DNA of 30,782 nt, taken from positions 4,244 to 35,025 of the forward strand of contig AVPN01000846.1 of the NCBI GenBank assembly GCA_000695325.1, written 5' to 3'. Below, piece by piece: positions 10,249 through 18,784 of the stretch. This DNA comes from Pleurobrachia bachei. Lineage: Eukaryota > Ctenophora > Tentaculata > Cydippida > Pleurobrachiidae. Both the position numbers and the translations under genes were made by a program. The notes under the pieces are model-generated. The model was not told where the DNA came from. It saw only the letters and a program-made list of their open reading frames with translations, and searched no databases. How positions within the stretch are numbered: the first letter of the stretch is position 1; every line of letters starts with the position of its first letter.

Positions 10249-11043
10249 ATGTTACTACGGTCGTCCGAGCGTGCCGGGGGATCAGGGGCTCGGAGAAGAT
10301 CAGCTGCTAGATCAAGGAGGACTAAACCCAGTCGGAGAATAGTGACAGATGGAACTTTGTTGTTTAGTCCAGATGATGTGGAACCTCCCTCCTTCCCAGC
10401 ACACCCCCGCATCATAGAAACCTTCTCCACTTCCTCCTCGGCCTCATTGGGCGGAGAGTCCACCGCCTCCACGACCACCTCAGAGATGTTCCACACCGCA
10501 CCGGATGCCACGCTCCCTCCTCCCATCATCAAATACTCCCTCTCCCCCACGGTGGTAGTAGTGGGTCCCACGGGCCCTGGGGCGGGATGGTAGAAGATGT
10601 TGGTGCCGTCAGGGTCCCTCAGTAAAAGAGGGTCAACAAGTGGGATCCATGTGGAGGAGAACTATACAAGTTACGACAACTTCTCCCGGGCCATGAGCCC
10701 CTTTACTGCCAGTGTAGCGGATACGATTAAACAGTTTCTCAAAGAGGAGGGTGAGATTAGGATACCCCCGACTAGACCCCGGACCCTGCCAGTCCCACGG
10801 TCCTCCCGGGCAACACCCCACATACCACCACTAGACGATACATCTTATCTTACTCTGCCGGGTGATGTTGATTATAAACTTGACATGAATTGGGTTATTC
10901 CTATAAATGTTGGCGGGGAGGATTTTTCAGTGCGGTTAGGGTCTCTCAGGCGGTACCCAGACACTCTCTTAGGATCAGACGAACTGTTTAATTTTTACAG
11001 AACTGACCTAGAATGTTTCTTACCTCTCCCCCTCTCATCATAA
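10249..11043 (+). pseudogene. Truncated Shaker-type Kv channel copy (N-terminus and half of T1)
   Basis: First copy of the gene at 12487. It matches from ATG 10249, but a 15-bp deletion after GGATGGT creates an in-frame TAG at 10591-10593. The frame then resumes (MLVPSGSLSKRGSTS and onward) into the T1 domain (INVGGEDFSVRL) and breaks at 11021, after ECF, where the next duplicated block begins; it stops at 11043. There are no membrane segments. By alignment it corresponds to residues 1-263 of the intact protein. It may be a pseudogene, or one haplotype's partial contig fused to another. Confidence 0.88.
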
Positions 11044-11064
11044 TACCTAATTCCTCCACTCCAG

Positions 11065-11712
11065 GTCACTCAGGACACCCTGGATTGGTTTGAGAACTCC
11101 TGTATTACCTTCCTAGTGTATGGATGCCAGGAGGATCGGGCCAGTGATGCTAAACTAATGAAAATGTCAACAAAGGAACTCAGACAAAAAGAGGCTAGTA
11201 CTGGGGCATTGAAAACTAATGCACTAACGAGACAGCTGACTAAGAGTAGTGTAGCGGATGATTCAGCACCCCTAAAAACAGAGATCATCGTGCTAAAGAG
11301 GAGGAATGAGATCTTGGCGAAGAAGGAGAAGAGAATCCAGGCGATTGTTACAGAGTGGGGTAAAAAGGCGCCCGAGGAGCAGAAATTTGAGCCGTTTTAC
11401 AGGGCTATCTCTGCAGCTGCATTTAATACCGGGACCATGCTGCGAAGTGCTGCAACTGTCATCACCCAGGTACTATTAAAATATTGCTGCTAATTGGTTC
11501 TTCTTATTTTACAATAACGTTCCCCTACTTTGGGCCAAACCAACCAACCAACTTCTTCCTTACAGGTGATACGAGCTCAGAAGCTGGTTGGCTCTCAGGC
11601 GGGCTCTATCGGGTCAGGAGGGGACAATGGTAGTACCGCGGGCCAGAGCAATGGTACAGCCCCCAGTGCTGTCGGTCGGGCGGCTGGAAGCAAGGCTTGT
11701 ATCATTATGTGA
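11065..11712 (+). pseudogene. Orphan copy of kinesin exons 17 and 18
   Basis: Exon 17' is 11065-11469 (405 nt, same length as exon 17) and exon 18' is 11566-11712 (147 nt, same length). Acceptors (CCACTCCAG, CTTACAG), donor and stop are all intact, and the CIIM ending is retained. The exon 17' protein is identical to exon 17; exon 18' has one change (Thr to Ala in the Gly/Ser-rich tail). No upstream kinesin exons accompany it. Exon 16 (donor 8466) could splice to it in the same phase, so an alternative last-exon pair is possible, but a duplicated fragment is equally consistent. Confidence 0.82.
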
Positions 11713-12486
11713 GTGTGGACTTAGAGAGAGACTCTGACAATGTCAGTGACAAGTCATTACTGGTGACAAACATATTATGTTGATATGTGTTGATGCCTTC
11801 CTGATATTATATCTGACTCGACTGCCTGGTAGCACCCACCAGGCGACACACACATATAGCATGACGATATAATATTATTATGATGACGTTTTTAGTTTTG
11901 TACATATCTTTGTAGTTGTTAGTTTATTTAGTTGTGTTATGTGTTAGTTTACTGTAGAATCAATGTAAAGAGAATCAGTAATACCAAAGTATAATCAGAG
12001 AGAAATTGATGAGTTGATTTCCTATTATTTAAATTCCAGTTCCAACGTTTCCTAAAAAATCACGTGTTTTTTGTTTTGTACTAAAGCCCCCCCCCCTATT
12101 AATAACACGTTCCTCATATAGCTGCATGTATTTATTCGCTGTCAATGCTGTGCTGCATGTGTCCAACTACAACCCTCCTCCCTCAACTGCTTCATTATGA
12201 CGACATACGGTTGAGGAATAACGTACAAACCACACCCATGATACATACCAGGTTAGTTGGCTGCAGGGTGGTGTTTTAATCCATCCCTCACATAACCCAC
12301 AGCTGGCATCTTAGTCGCTACAATCACACCATCTGACGCATGGCTTCAGAGCTCTTAATCTAATAGAGTGTACACCAGCTAAATCTGGCCAGCTCTGAGA
12401 GAGAAGTTTAAAATTCACTACCACTTGATTATTTGTATTTTGTATACTCCATCACAATCTCTCAAATTGGGCCAGCTGACTCTCGC
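11713..12486. other. Upstream region of the intact Kv gene, copy 2
   Basis: Copy of 9459-10248 with small indels. No gene is recognised. It contains the presumed kinesin 3' UTR remnant and the Kv promoter or 5' UTR. The Kv reading frame stays open upstream of its ATG to a TTG near 12433, but no upstream ATG is in frame. Confidence 0.5.
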
Positions 12487-14400
12487 ATGTTACTACGGTC
12501 GTCCGAGCGTGCCGGGGGATCAGGGGCTCGGAGAAGATCAGCTGCTAGATCAAGGAGGACGAAACCCAGTCGGAGAATAGTCACAGATGGAACTTTGTTG
12601 TTTAGTCCAGATGAGGTGGAACCTCCCTCCCTCCCAGCAGCACACCCCCGGATCATTGAAACATTCTCCACTTCTTCATCCACCTCGTTGGGTGGAGAGT
12701 CCACCGCCTCCACAACCACCTCAGAGATATTCCACACCGCACCGGATGCCACGCTCCCTCCTCCCATCATCAAATACTCCCTCTCCCCCACGGTGGTGGT
12801 AGTGGGTCCCACCGGGCCCGGGGCAGGATGGTTTGGGGGCAACCTTGAGAAGATGTTGGTGCCGTCAGGGTCCCTCAGTAAAAGAGGGTCAACAAGTGGG
12901 ATCCATGTGGAGGAGAACTATACAAGTTACGACAACTTCTCCCGGGCCATGAGCCCCTTTACTGCCAGTGTAGCGGATACGATTAAACAGTTTCTCAAAG
13001 AGGAGGGTGAGATTAGGATACCCCCGACTAGACCCAGGACCCTGCCAGTCCCACGGTCCTCCCGAGCCACACCCAACATACCGAAACTAGATGATACATC
13101 TTATCTTACTCTACCGGGTGATGTTGATTATAAACTTGACATGAATTGGGTTATTCCTATAAATGTTGGCGGGGAGGATTTTTCAGTGCGGTTAGGGTCT
13201 CTCAGGCGGTACCCAGACACTCTCTTAGGATCAGACGAACTGTTTAATTTTTACAGAACTGACCTAGAATGTTTCTTCTTTGACCGAAACAGAATGCTAT
13301 TTGAATTTATCCTCCAGTATTACCAAAAGGGTAAACTGACGGTGGCTGGAGGATTTTTCGCTGCCACCGCCTCCCCCGAGCCCCATTGTTACGGGAAGCT
13401 AGAGGAAGCTCTGGTACGGGAACTGGACTATTTTAGGATCAGGTATGAGCTAGTGGGAGGGGACACAGAGGAAATAGAACCAACGCTTGAGGAGCAGAGA
13501 CAGGAGGCAGCAGCAATGTTACAAAAGTTAGAGCCTGATCTTGGGAAGTGGATTGCCCGGAAGTTGGCCCTGTATGTGTTCCTAACAAATCCTAACAGTT
13601 CTAAACTGGCAATGTTGTGGATGGTAGTTGATGTGTTTCTTGTTGTTCTCTCTCTTTCATTCATCCTCCTTGAGTCTGAGGACATCCTTTACCATGCCTT
13701 CCAATCTGGCACCCTCCATATTGTAAATCGGGTCGTCCAGGCTGTCATTCAGGCTTTCTTCACCCTGGACTTTATGCTGCGGCTGATAGCGTGGCCCAGT
13801 AAGAATACAATGACAGGAGTGAAATCGTTCATAACAAACGGAAGTAACATTTGTGATTTTATCTCCCTGATCCCATTCTACGTGCCCCAGATTATACAGC
13901 TAATGGACCACAGCGAGGTCAAGAGCCTGATTGTCATCCGGATTATCCGGACATTCCGATTTACCCGGATATTCCGTATTGTTCGGCACTCCCAACGGCT
14001 CCAGTTCGTCTTTGAATTCATGTTGGTGAGCAGTCTCGGTGATCTTGTGGTCCTCCTCCAGCTGTTCCTAATAATGGTGGTGTTCTTTGCCTCTGCCATC
14101 TACTCAACGGAGACGATGCAGCCAGGGGAGGGTGACCCGGGGTTAGTGTCCATTGTCAGTGCCATGTGGTGGACGGTTGTTACCCTAACGGGTATTGGAT
14201 ACGGTGATGTGACACCCAGGACCTCCATGGGCAAGGTGGTGGGGTCCATCACCGTGGTTAGTGGTCTGGTCTTCCTGGCACTCCCTCTTGCTATAATCCT
14301 CCACGAGTTTGCCAAGTATATGAAGAAAAAGGGGTCTACCCTGTGGAAGGGCATTGCAGATGATGATGAGTATGAACCACCAACTTTACAGACTATCTGA
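12487..14400 (+). CDS. Shaker-type voltage-gated potassium channel alpha subunit, type A (intronless, 637 aa)
   Basis: Pore-forming subunit of a tetrameric plasma-membrane K+ channel. Start chosen at the first ATG (MLLRSSERAGG). Basic, Ser/Pro-rich cytoplasmic N-terminus; T1 domain about 223-320 with INVGGEDF, YPDTLLGS and FFDRNR, which is Kv1-like and lacks the Zn-site His of Kv2-4. S1 about 374-396; S2 about 413-437 with Phe and Asp at the charge-transfer positions, but Gln where Shaker has Glu283; S3 with Asp (NICDF). S4 has six arginines at 485, 488, 491, 494, 497 and 500. S5 about 519-542; pore MWWTVVTLTGIGYGD (560-574); S6 with LPLA in place of the PVP motif. Odd: the filter reads G-I-G-Y-G instead of T-V-G-Y-G. 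Length is close to Drosophila Shaker. A truncated copy lies at 10249. Confidence 0.95.
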   Translation: MLLRSSERAGGSGARRRSAARSRRTKPSRRIVTDGTLLFSPDEVEPPSLPAAHPRIIETFSTSSSTSLGGESTASTTTSEIFHTAPDATLPPPIIKYSLSPTVVVVGPTGPGAGWFGGNLEKMLVPSGSLSKRGSTSGIHVEENYTSYDNFSRAMSPFTASVADTIKQFLKEEGEIRIPPTRPRTLPVPRSSRATPNIPKLDDTSYLTLPGDVDYKLDMNWVIPINVGGEDFSVRLGSLRRYPDTLLGSDELFNFYRTDLECFFFDRNRMLFEFILQYYQKGKLTVAGGFFAATASPEPHCYGKLEEALVRELDYFRIRYELVGGDTEEIEPTLEEQRQEAAAMLQKLEPDLGKWIARKLALYVFLTNPNSSKLAMLWMVVDVFLVVLSLSFILLESEDILYHAFQSGTLHIVNRVVQAVIQAFFTLDFMLRLIAWPSKNTMTGVKSFITNGSNICDFISLIPFYVPQIIQLMDHSEVKSLIVIRIIRTFRFTRIFRIVRHSQRLQFVFEFMLVSSLGDLVVLLQLFLIMVVFFASAIYSTETMQPGEGDPGLVSIVSAMWWTVVTLTGIGYGDVTPRTSMGKVVGSITVVSGLVFLALPLAIILHEFAKYMKKKGSTLWKGIADDDEYEPPTLQTI

Positions 14401-14874
14401 AACAACCAATCAGAACTCGTTATTTAGGTCACGTGACTGGTTATCAGCCAATCAGGGACCAGTATTCTCAGCCAATCAGCGACCAGTATTACAGACTATC
14501 TGAACTGTTAACCTCATCATTATTGCCGGTCAAAATCCCCAGTAAAATAATTATACCCCCTCTCTCTGCACCATTTATAATGCCCTTGTGGTTAGCGAAT
14601 AGCAGAGGAAGGGTCAAAGTCAGACAGAAGAGGCTAAGTGGTTAGATGGCGGGACTCATCTAGAAAAAGGGAGTCTGAGAATTTAAATTAAAGAGACAGT
14701 GTGATTTAAGTGAGAAATAAAAAACCTGAAGATGTAAAATGTATGGAACGGTTTGGTTTAGTGTGGTGATAGTAAGATTTTTAGCAGCACTAAAGTTTTA
14801 TCCAATTGAAAATATATGCCGCGTTTCTGACAAGTTTACAAACGCCCTACATCAAAACTTCACATACACCCACA

Positions 14875-14877
<3 letters not shown>
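14401..14877. other. Intergenic region after Kv type A
   Basis: No gene seen. A short imperfect direct repeat (CAGCCAATCAG followed by GACCAGTATT) occurs twice at about 14446-14490, and ACAGACTATCTGAAC also repeats (end of the Kv gene and about 14491). A plausible poly(A) signal AATAAA lies at about 14716. Confidence 0.4.

Positions 14878-14928
<51 letters not shown>
14878..14928. repeat. (CT)n microsatellite, 51 bp
   Basis: Uninterrupted TC/CT dinucleotides. It sits just before a possible splice acceptor (TTCTCCAG, 14951-14958), for which it could act as a polypyrimidine tract. The homologous tract at 18721 marks the edge of an assembly gap. Confidence 0.97.
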
Positions 14929-14930
<2 letters not shown>

Positions 14931-14958
14931 TATTCTAAATCCGTATATATTTCTCCAG

Positions 14959-15028
14959 GTTTCCGGAAGAAAGTTACAGAATGATGAAACCCACTGCAGC
15001 AGCTGTACACACGTTGTGGAAAAGCTTT
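14959..15028 (+). promoter_or_regulatory. Possible 5' leader exon of Kv type B, copy 1
   Basis: Bounded by a pyrimidine-rich acceptor (TTCTCCAG) and a donor-like GTAAGG. It contains ATGATGAAA at 14981. Splicing to the acceptor at 15470 (ACTATTTTAG) would join in frame to ATG 15480 and add 19 residues. In copy 2 (exon-like 18815 onward, acceptor at 19332) the corresponding leader has two extra bases before the ATG and would be out of frame, so a purely untranslated leader is the safer reading. Confidence 0.3.
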
Positions 15029-15479
15029 GTAAGGGAGTGACCTAAACAGTGTGGCCCATTGGCCCAAAAACATTCTCACACCAGGTTAGGTGTCATGTTG
15101 TGTACATGTGAGGGGGTTAGACTCTCACGGGGACATTAGGACAAGGTTGTCACACGCGCTACCCTGTTTTTAGAGAGAGGGCTCGTTTAATTGCATTACA
15201 GTGGCCTTCATTGTGCGCCACAGTAGCACATGTGTAACATGTTTCCAGTATGGGGGATGGAGTGCATCTCCCAGTATTGCTTGCTCAGCTGTAATCGAAT
15301 TGAGAGAGGGAGAGAGAGGTAGAGAGAGAACCAAAAACACACGACGTGTTTGACTGGTATTAGCAGTATAGTTGTCTCGTATTTACCACCGCTCTCTCTT
15401 TCAAACCTTTTGCCTACCTCACTTCCGCCCATCTTCCATCTCTTCTTGATATTATCTCCTACTATTTTAGCTATCCGAT

Positions 15480-17450
15480 ATGAAATCATCTTCCTCGGCC
15501 GCAAGTGACATCTCCTCCAGCCGGGTGTCTAACGATGGTGTCTACCTCCTACTTCCCACTGCCCCCGCACCCCGGGATAGACCCCGACACAACCGGAGGA
15601 GGAAGAAAAAGGAACCCCCGGACCTGACCACTCTCCGCCAACCCCGGAAACCCAAATCCAGGGGACCTTCCTCTCAATCCTACGAGACAGCTCTGTCCAA
15701 TGTACCGGAGATGTCTCCTAGGAGCCTTGCCATACATCGTGACCAGGCCCCTGAAGCTGTGCCCCTCATGTTGACCCACAAGTCCCTGCCCACACCCTCG
15801 GTCGGGGGGAGTAGTGGGTGCAAGATGTCCAAGAAAAAGCGACGACCCTCCCTGGGAAATATTTCAGATGGTAGTCAGCAGTGGAGGACAGGACGGGGTG
15901 ACGGACTGAGGGATATACTCAATAATATCAGTCCAGGATACATCAGACAGGCACCAACAAATCTACCCCTGAAACGTAGAACACCATCCCTCTTTCCGTC
16001 CAGCTCACATGTCTCCTTGTCCGATTATTTCCGAACACCCATAATGGACTCATCAAAAGTCGCGGACATATTTGAGGTTAAGATGAACGTTGGGGATAGC
16101 ATTAAGCACTTTGTCAGGGAGTCCCGCATGTCAATGTTGACACCCGACCCCCAGGAAGGGGCTGATGACACCAAATCACTGACAACCTGCCCCCAGGCGG
16201 GTCCAAGTGGTGGGTCCGGCAAGGGTCCCAGCGGCACGAGACCCGGGTCACTCAGCAATAGCATCCTAATCAATGTGGGAGGGGAGGAGTTTGTAGTAAG
16301 ACATGTTGTTCTCCGGCAATACCCTGATACACTACTGGGGTCAGCAGCAATCAACAAATACTACAGACTCGATATGGGCTGTTATTTCTTTGACAGAAGC
16401 CGGTTCTTGTTTGAGTATGTGCTGCAATTTTACCAAACAGGCGCCCTCAACCTACCAGTTGGATTTCTCAATGACAATAAAAACAGGGATGCTCTGAATA
16501 GGGAATTAGAGTTTTTCAGGATACAATATGAATTGAGAAGGTTCTCAACAGTCTCTGGATCAGGGGACGATGGTGATACGATACTAGAGAATATTAGAGA
16601 TGGGCCTGGATGGAACAGACTGAAGTTAGCCAAATTGAAGCTGTACCTGTTTCTAACCAACCCCCAGAGCTCCCTGTTTTCTCTTCTATGGATGATCCTT
16701 GACAATATCCTTGTACTCCTTTCAATCAGTGCGCTAATTGTTGAATCTGAACCCTACATGCAGGACTTTACCGCACGTTATTCAAACCGGACAGAAGATG
16801 AGAAAGTGACAATTGGGCTGGGTTACATCTTACTAAAAACTACCGCAATCATTGAAATAACCAGCTGGGTATTTTTCACTATAGATTTTATCCTCCGAAT
16901 GCTGTCTTGGCCAAGATTACAGACATTCTTCCTCAGCTCCATGAATCTCTGTGACCTAACATCCCTTCTTCCCTACTACATTCCCGTTATTATCAAGCTG
17001 TTAGACGAGAAGGATGTTAAAACTCTTGTGGTGCTGAGATTTAGTCGGATGCTCCGGATTACTCGGATATTCCGGGTTATTAGACACTCCCACGGTCTCA
17101 CAACCATCTTTCACTTCCTCTTCAAATCAACCCGGGAACTATGTGTACTGTGCGGGTTGTTCTTTATTATAACTCTAGTATTTGCAAGTGTAATCCATTA
17201 CATAGAGTGTTTGGATGGCAGGACAGCAGGGTTTAGCTCCATACCGGTATCCATGTGGTGGGCGGTTGTTACCGTTACCGGTATTGGATATGGAGACGTT
17301 GTGCCAACTAGTTGGATGGGTCTCAGTGTGGCGTCGGTGGCTATTATGGCAGGTGTGATATTCCTCTCCCTGCCCCTTACTGTCATTGTAACCAAGTTTA
17401 CCCGACATATGGAGGAACATTACTATACAAACGAGGACCAGGTCACGTGA
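15480..17450 (+). CDS. Shaker-type voltage-gated potassium channel alpha subunit, type B copy 1 (intronless, 656 aa)
   Basis: Same family as the type A gene but clearly divergent outside the core, so a separate paralog. Start at ATG 15480 (MKSSSSAASDISSSRVS), the first Met shared with copy 2. The N-terminus has two strongly basic patches (RRRKKKEP and SKKKRRPS). T1 about 262-355 (INVGGEEFVVRH, YPDTLLGS, FFDRSR). S1 in LLWMILDNILVLLSISALIV; an S1-S2 loop with a possible N-glycosylation site (SNRTED); S2 keeps Glu, Phe and Asp at the Shaker 283, 290 and 293 positions; S3 NLCDLTSLLPYY. S4 arginines at 520, 523, 526, 529, 532 and 535. Pore MWWAVVTVTGIGYGD with filter Gly at 601; S6 has LPLT (631-634) instead of PVP. 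All voltage-sensing residues are present, so a depolarisation-gated channel is expected; ion selectivity is the open question. Confidence 0.95.
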   Translation: MKSSSSAASDISSSRVSNDGVYLLLPTAPAPRDRPRHNRRRKKKEPPDLTTLRQPRKPKSRGPSSQSYETALSNVPEMSPRSLAIHRDQAPEAVPLMLTHKSLPTPSVGGSSGCKMSKKKRRPSLGNISDGSQQWRTGRGDGLRDILNNISPGYIRQAPTNLPLKRRTPSLFPSSSHVSLSDYFRTPIMDSSKVADIFEVKMNVGDSIKHFVRESRMSMLTPDPQEGADDTKSLTTCPQAGPSGGSGKGPSGTRPGSLSNSILINVGGEEFVVRHVVLRQYPDTLLGSAAINKYYRLDMGCYFFDRSRFLFEYVLQFYQTGALNLPVGFLNDNKNRDALNRELEFFRIQYELRRFSTVSGSGDDGDTILENIRDGPGWNRLKLAKLKLYLFLTNPQSSLFSLLWMILDNILVLLSISALIVESEPYMQDFTARYSNRTEDEKVTIGLGYILLKTTAIIEITSWVFFTIDFILRMLSWPRLQTFFLSSMNLCDLTSLLPYYIPVIIKLLDEKDVKTLVVLRFSRMLRITRIFRVIRHSHGLTTIFHFLFKSTRELCVLCGLFFIITLVFASVIHYIECLDGRTAGFSSIPVSMWWAVVTVTGIGYGDVVPTSWMGLSVASVAIMAGVIFLSLPLTVIVTKFTRHMEEHYYTNEDQVT

Positions 17451-17565
17451 TAATTAGGGGATGTTCATGTGTAGTGATATGTGTACATGCAGCTGATATT
17501 GTTTTCTGGTGTGATATTTTAGGAGAATTCATGTGAGAGTACCATTTTCATGAGGTGCAACTAGA

Positions 17566-17660
17566 AAACGGACGGTTTTCAGCAAATATTATGAACCGAA
17601 CGAAAAAAATTGGCCTTAAAAAAACCCTAATCGAACATGAGAATCGTAAACCGTCCGTTT
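17566..17660. repeat. 12-bp inverted repeat AAACGGACGGTT / AACCGTCCGTTT (possible MITE remnant)
   Basis: Arms at 17566-17577 and 17649-17660 are perfect reverse complements; a third right arm occurs at 17771-17782 in the neighbouring repeat unit. The copy 2 counterpart begins near 21414. No transposase or clear target-site duplication is visible. Confidence 0.6.
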
Positions 17661-17882
17661 CGTGATCGTAGAGGCGAATTTTACTTTTCGATAATTTTAA
17701 TAAAGCAGTTGAACACCCTGTCAAGAACTGAGATTTTATTGCACTTGCAGTTCCGAGTCTGAGAATCGTTAACCGTCCGTTTCGTAGAGGCGAATTTTAT
17801 TTTCCGATAATTTTACTACTACAGCAGTTAAACACCCTGTCAAGAACTGAGATTTTATTTCTTTTCCCACAGCGAAATTCGG
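17639..17882 (+). repeat. 122-bp tandem repeat, two units, absent from copy 2
   Basis: GAGAATCGT at 17639 recurs at 17761. Both units contain the CCGTCCGTTT arm, a GAGGCGAATTTTA segment and AACACCCTGTCAAGAACTGA. Copy 2 of the block has one unit only, so this is a length difference between the two copies. Confidence 0.82.
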
Positions 17883-18282
17883 CATTTTTCTCTCTAAAAA
17901 AAGTAAGACGGAAAACTTAACCAGTGAAACCATCCAATCACCCTGAGAATTCTTACGGCGGGTGCCGTTAGCCCGATAACCGTCAAACTAGGCCATAACG
18001 TTATAAGGGGAGGGGATTTTAGAAAGTCTTTAATAGCTATTTTCTTAGTTAGACTGGAGTACGGGGTCCGCTGGAATTGTTCCCCTATACTAGTCACATA
18101 ACTAGCTCTCTAGTCTCTACCAATTTACTTTCACTCGCGTTAATTCTTCTGTTCTTCTCCCACATACGTCATATGGTAGTTATGCAGGGAATACCGAGCA
18201 AGTAATTCATATTTAGGCCTACTTCAGCTAGGGTCCTTGGCTACCATTTACCATTTGCCCCCACCCCCCTACCTAGCTATTA

Positions 18283-18720
18283 NNNNNNNNNNNNNNNNNN
18301 NNNNNNNNNNNNNNNNNNNNNNNNNNNNNNNNNNNNNNNNNNNNNNNNNNNNNNNNNNNNNNNNNNNNNNNNNNNNNNNNNNNNNNNNNNNNNNNNNNNN
18401 NNNNNNNNNNNNNNNNNNNNNNNNNNNNNNNNNNNNNNNNNNNNNNNNNNNNNNNNNNNNNNNNNNNNNNNNNNNNNNNNNNNNNNNNNNNNNNNNNNNN
18501 NNNNNNNNNNNNNNNNNNNNNNNNNNNNNNNNNNNNNNNNNNNNNNNNNNNNNNNNNNNNNNNNNNNNNNNNNNNNNNNNNNNNNNNNNNNNNNNNNNNN
18601 NNNNNNNNNNNNNNNNNNNNNNNNNNNNNNNNNNNNNNNNNNNNNNNNNNNNNNNNNNNNNNNNNNNNNNNNNNNNNNNNNNNNNNNNNNNNNNNNNNNN
18701 NNNNNNNNNNNNNNNNNNNN
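18283..18720. other. Assembly gap (438 N)
   Basis: Run of N between the two Kv type B blocks. Its true content is unknown. A computed reading frame spanning it is meaningless. Confidence 1.
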
Positions 18721-18767
<47 letters not shown>

Positions 18768-18784
18768 CCCCTCTCTCTCTCTCT
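18721..18784. repeat. (CT)n microsatellite at gap edge
   Basis: CT dinucleotides with a few C-rich interruptions, homologous to 14878-14928. Starting a contig inside such a tract is typical of an assembly break. Confidence 0.95.

Larger units (their letters stand above)
8740..13277 (+). repeat. Tandem duplication of kinesin 3' end plus Kv 5' part (about 8740-11021 and 11022-13277)
   Basis: The second copy starts abruptly at 11022, inside the first Kv copy, with sequence matching the intron just before kinesin exon 17. It then repeats exons 17 and 18, the 3' flank, the Kv upstream region and the Kv reading frame. The left edge near 8740 is approximate because the intron there is pyrimidine-rich. 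Divergence is patchy: exon 17 differs at about 24 silent sites, while long stretches of 3' flank and the Kv T1 region are identical. There is no N run at 11021/11022. Confidence 0.9.
17451..18282. other. Kv type B copy 1 downstream region, ends at the assembly gap
   Basis: No coding exon recognised. It holds a terminal-inverted-repeat-like element (17566-17660), a 122-bp tandem repeat (17639-17882) and further flank shared with 21300-22016. The sequence stops at the first N. Confidence 0.6.

Noticed and set aside
10224-10571. Minus-strand frame of 115 codons opposite the Kv N-terminus
   Set aside because: Shadow of the GC-rich coding strand; it recurs opposite the intact copy (12462-12842) with changes that follow the sense protein.
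10591-10593. TAG in Kv copy 1 as a recoded or readthrough codon
   Set aside because: The intact copy has no stop here; a 15-bp deletion explains it and the gene is truncated downstream anyway.
14389-14400. Kv C-termini (TLQTI, DQVT) as class I PDZ ligands
   Set aside because: The Ser/Thr is at -1 or the last residue, not at -2, so the class I pattern is not met.
14878-14928. Dinucleotide tracts here and at 18721 and 30739 as CRISPR or satellite arrays
   Set aside because: Simple CT/GA microsatellites without spacers; the context is eukaryotic.
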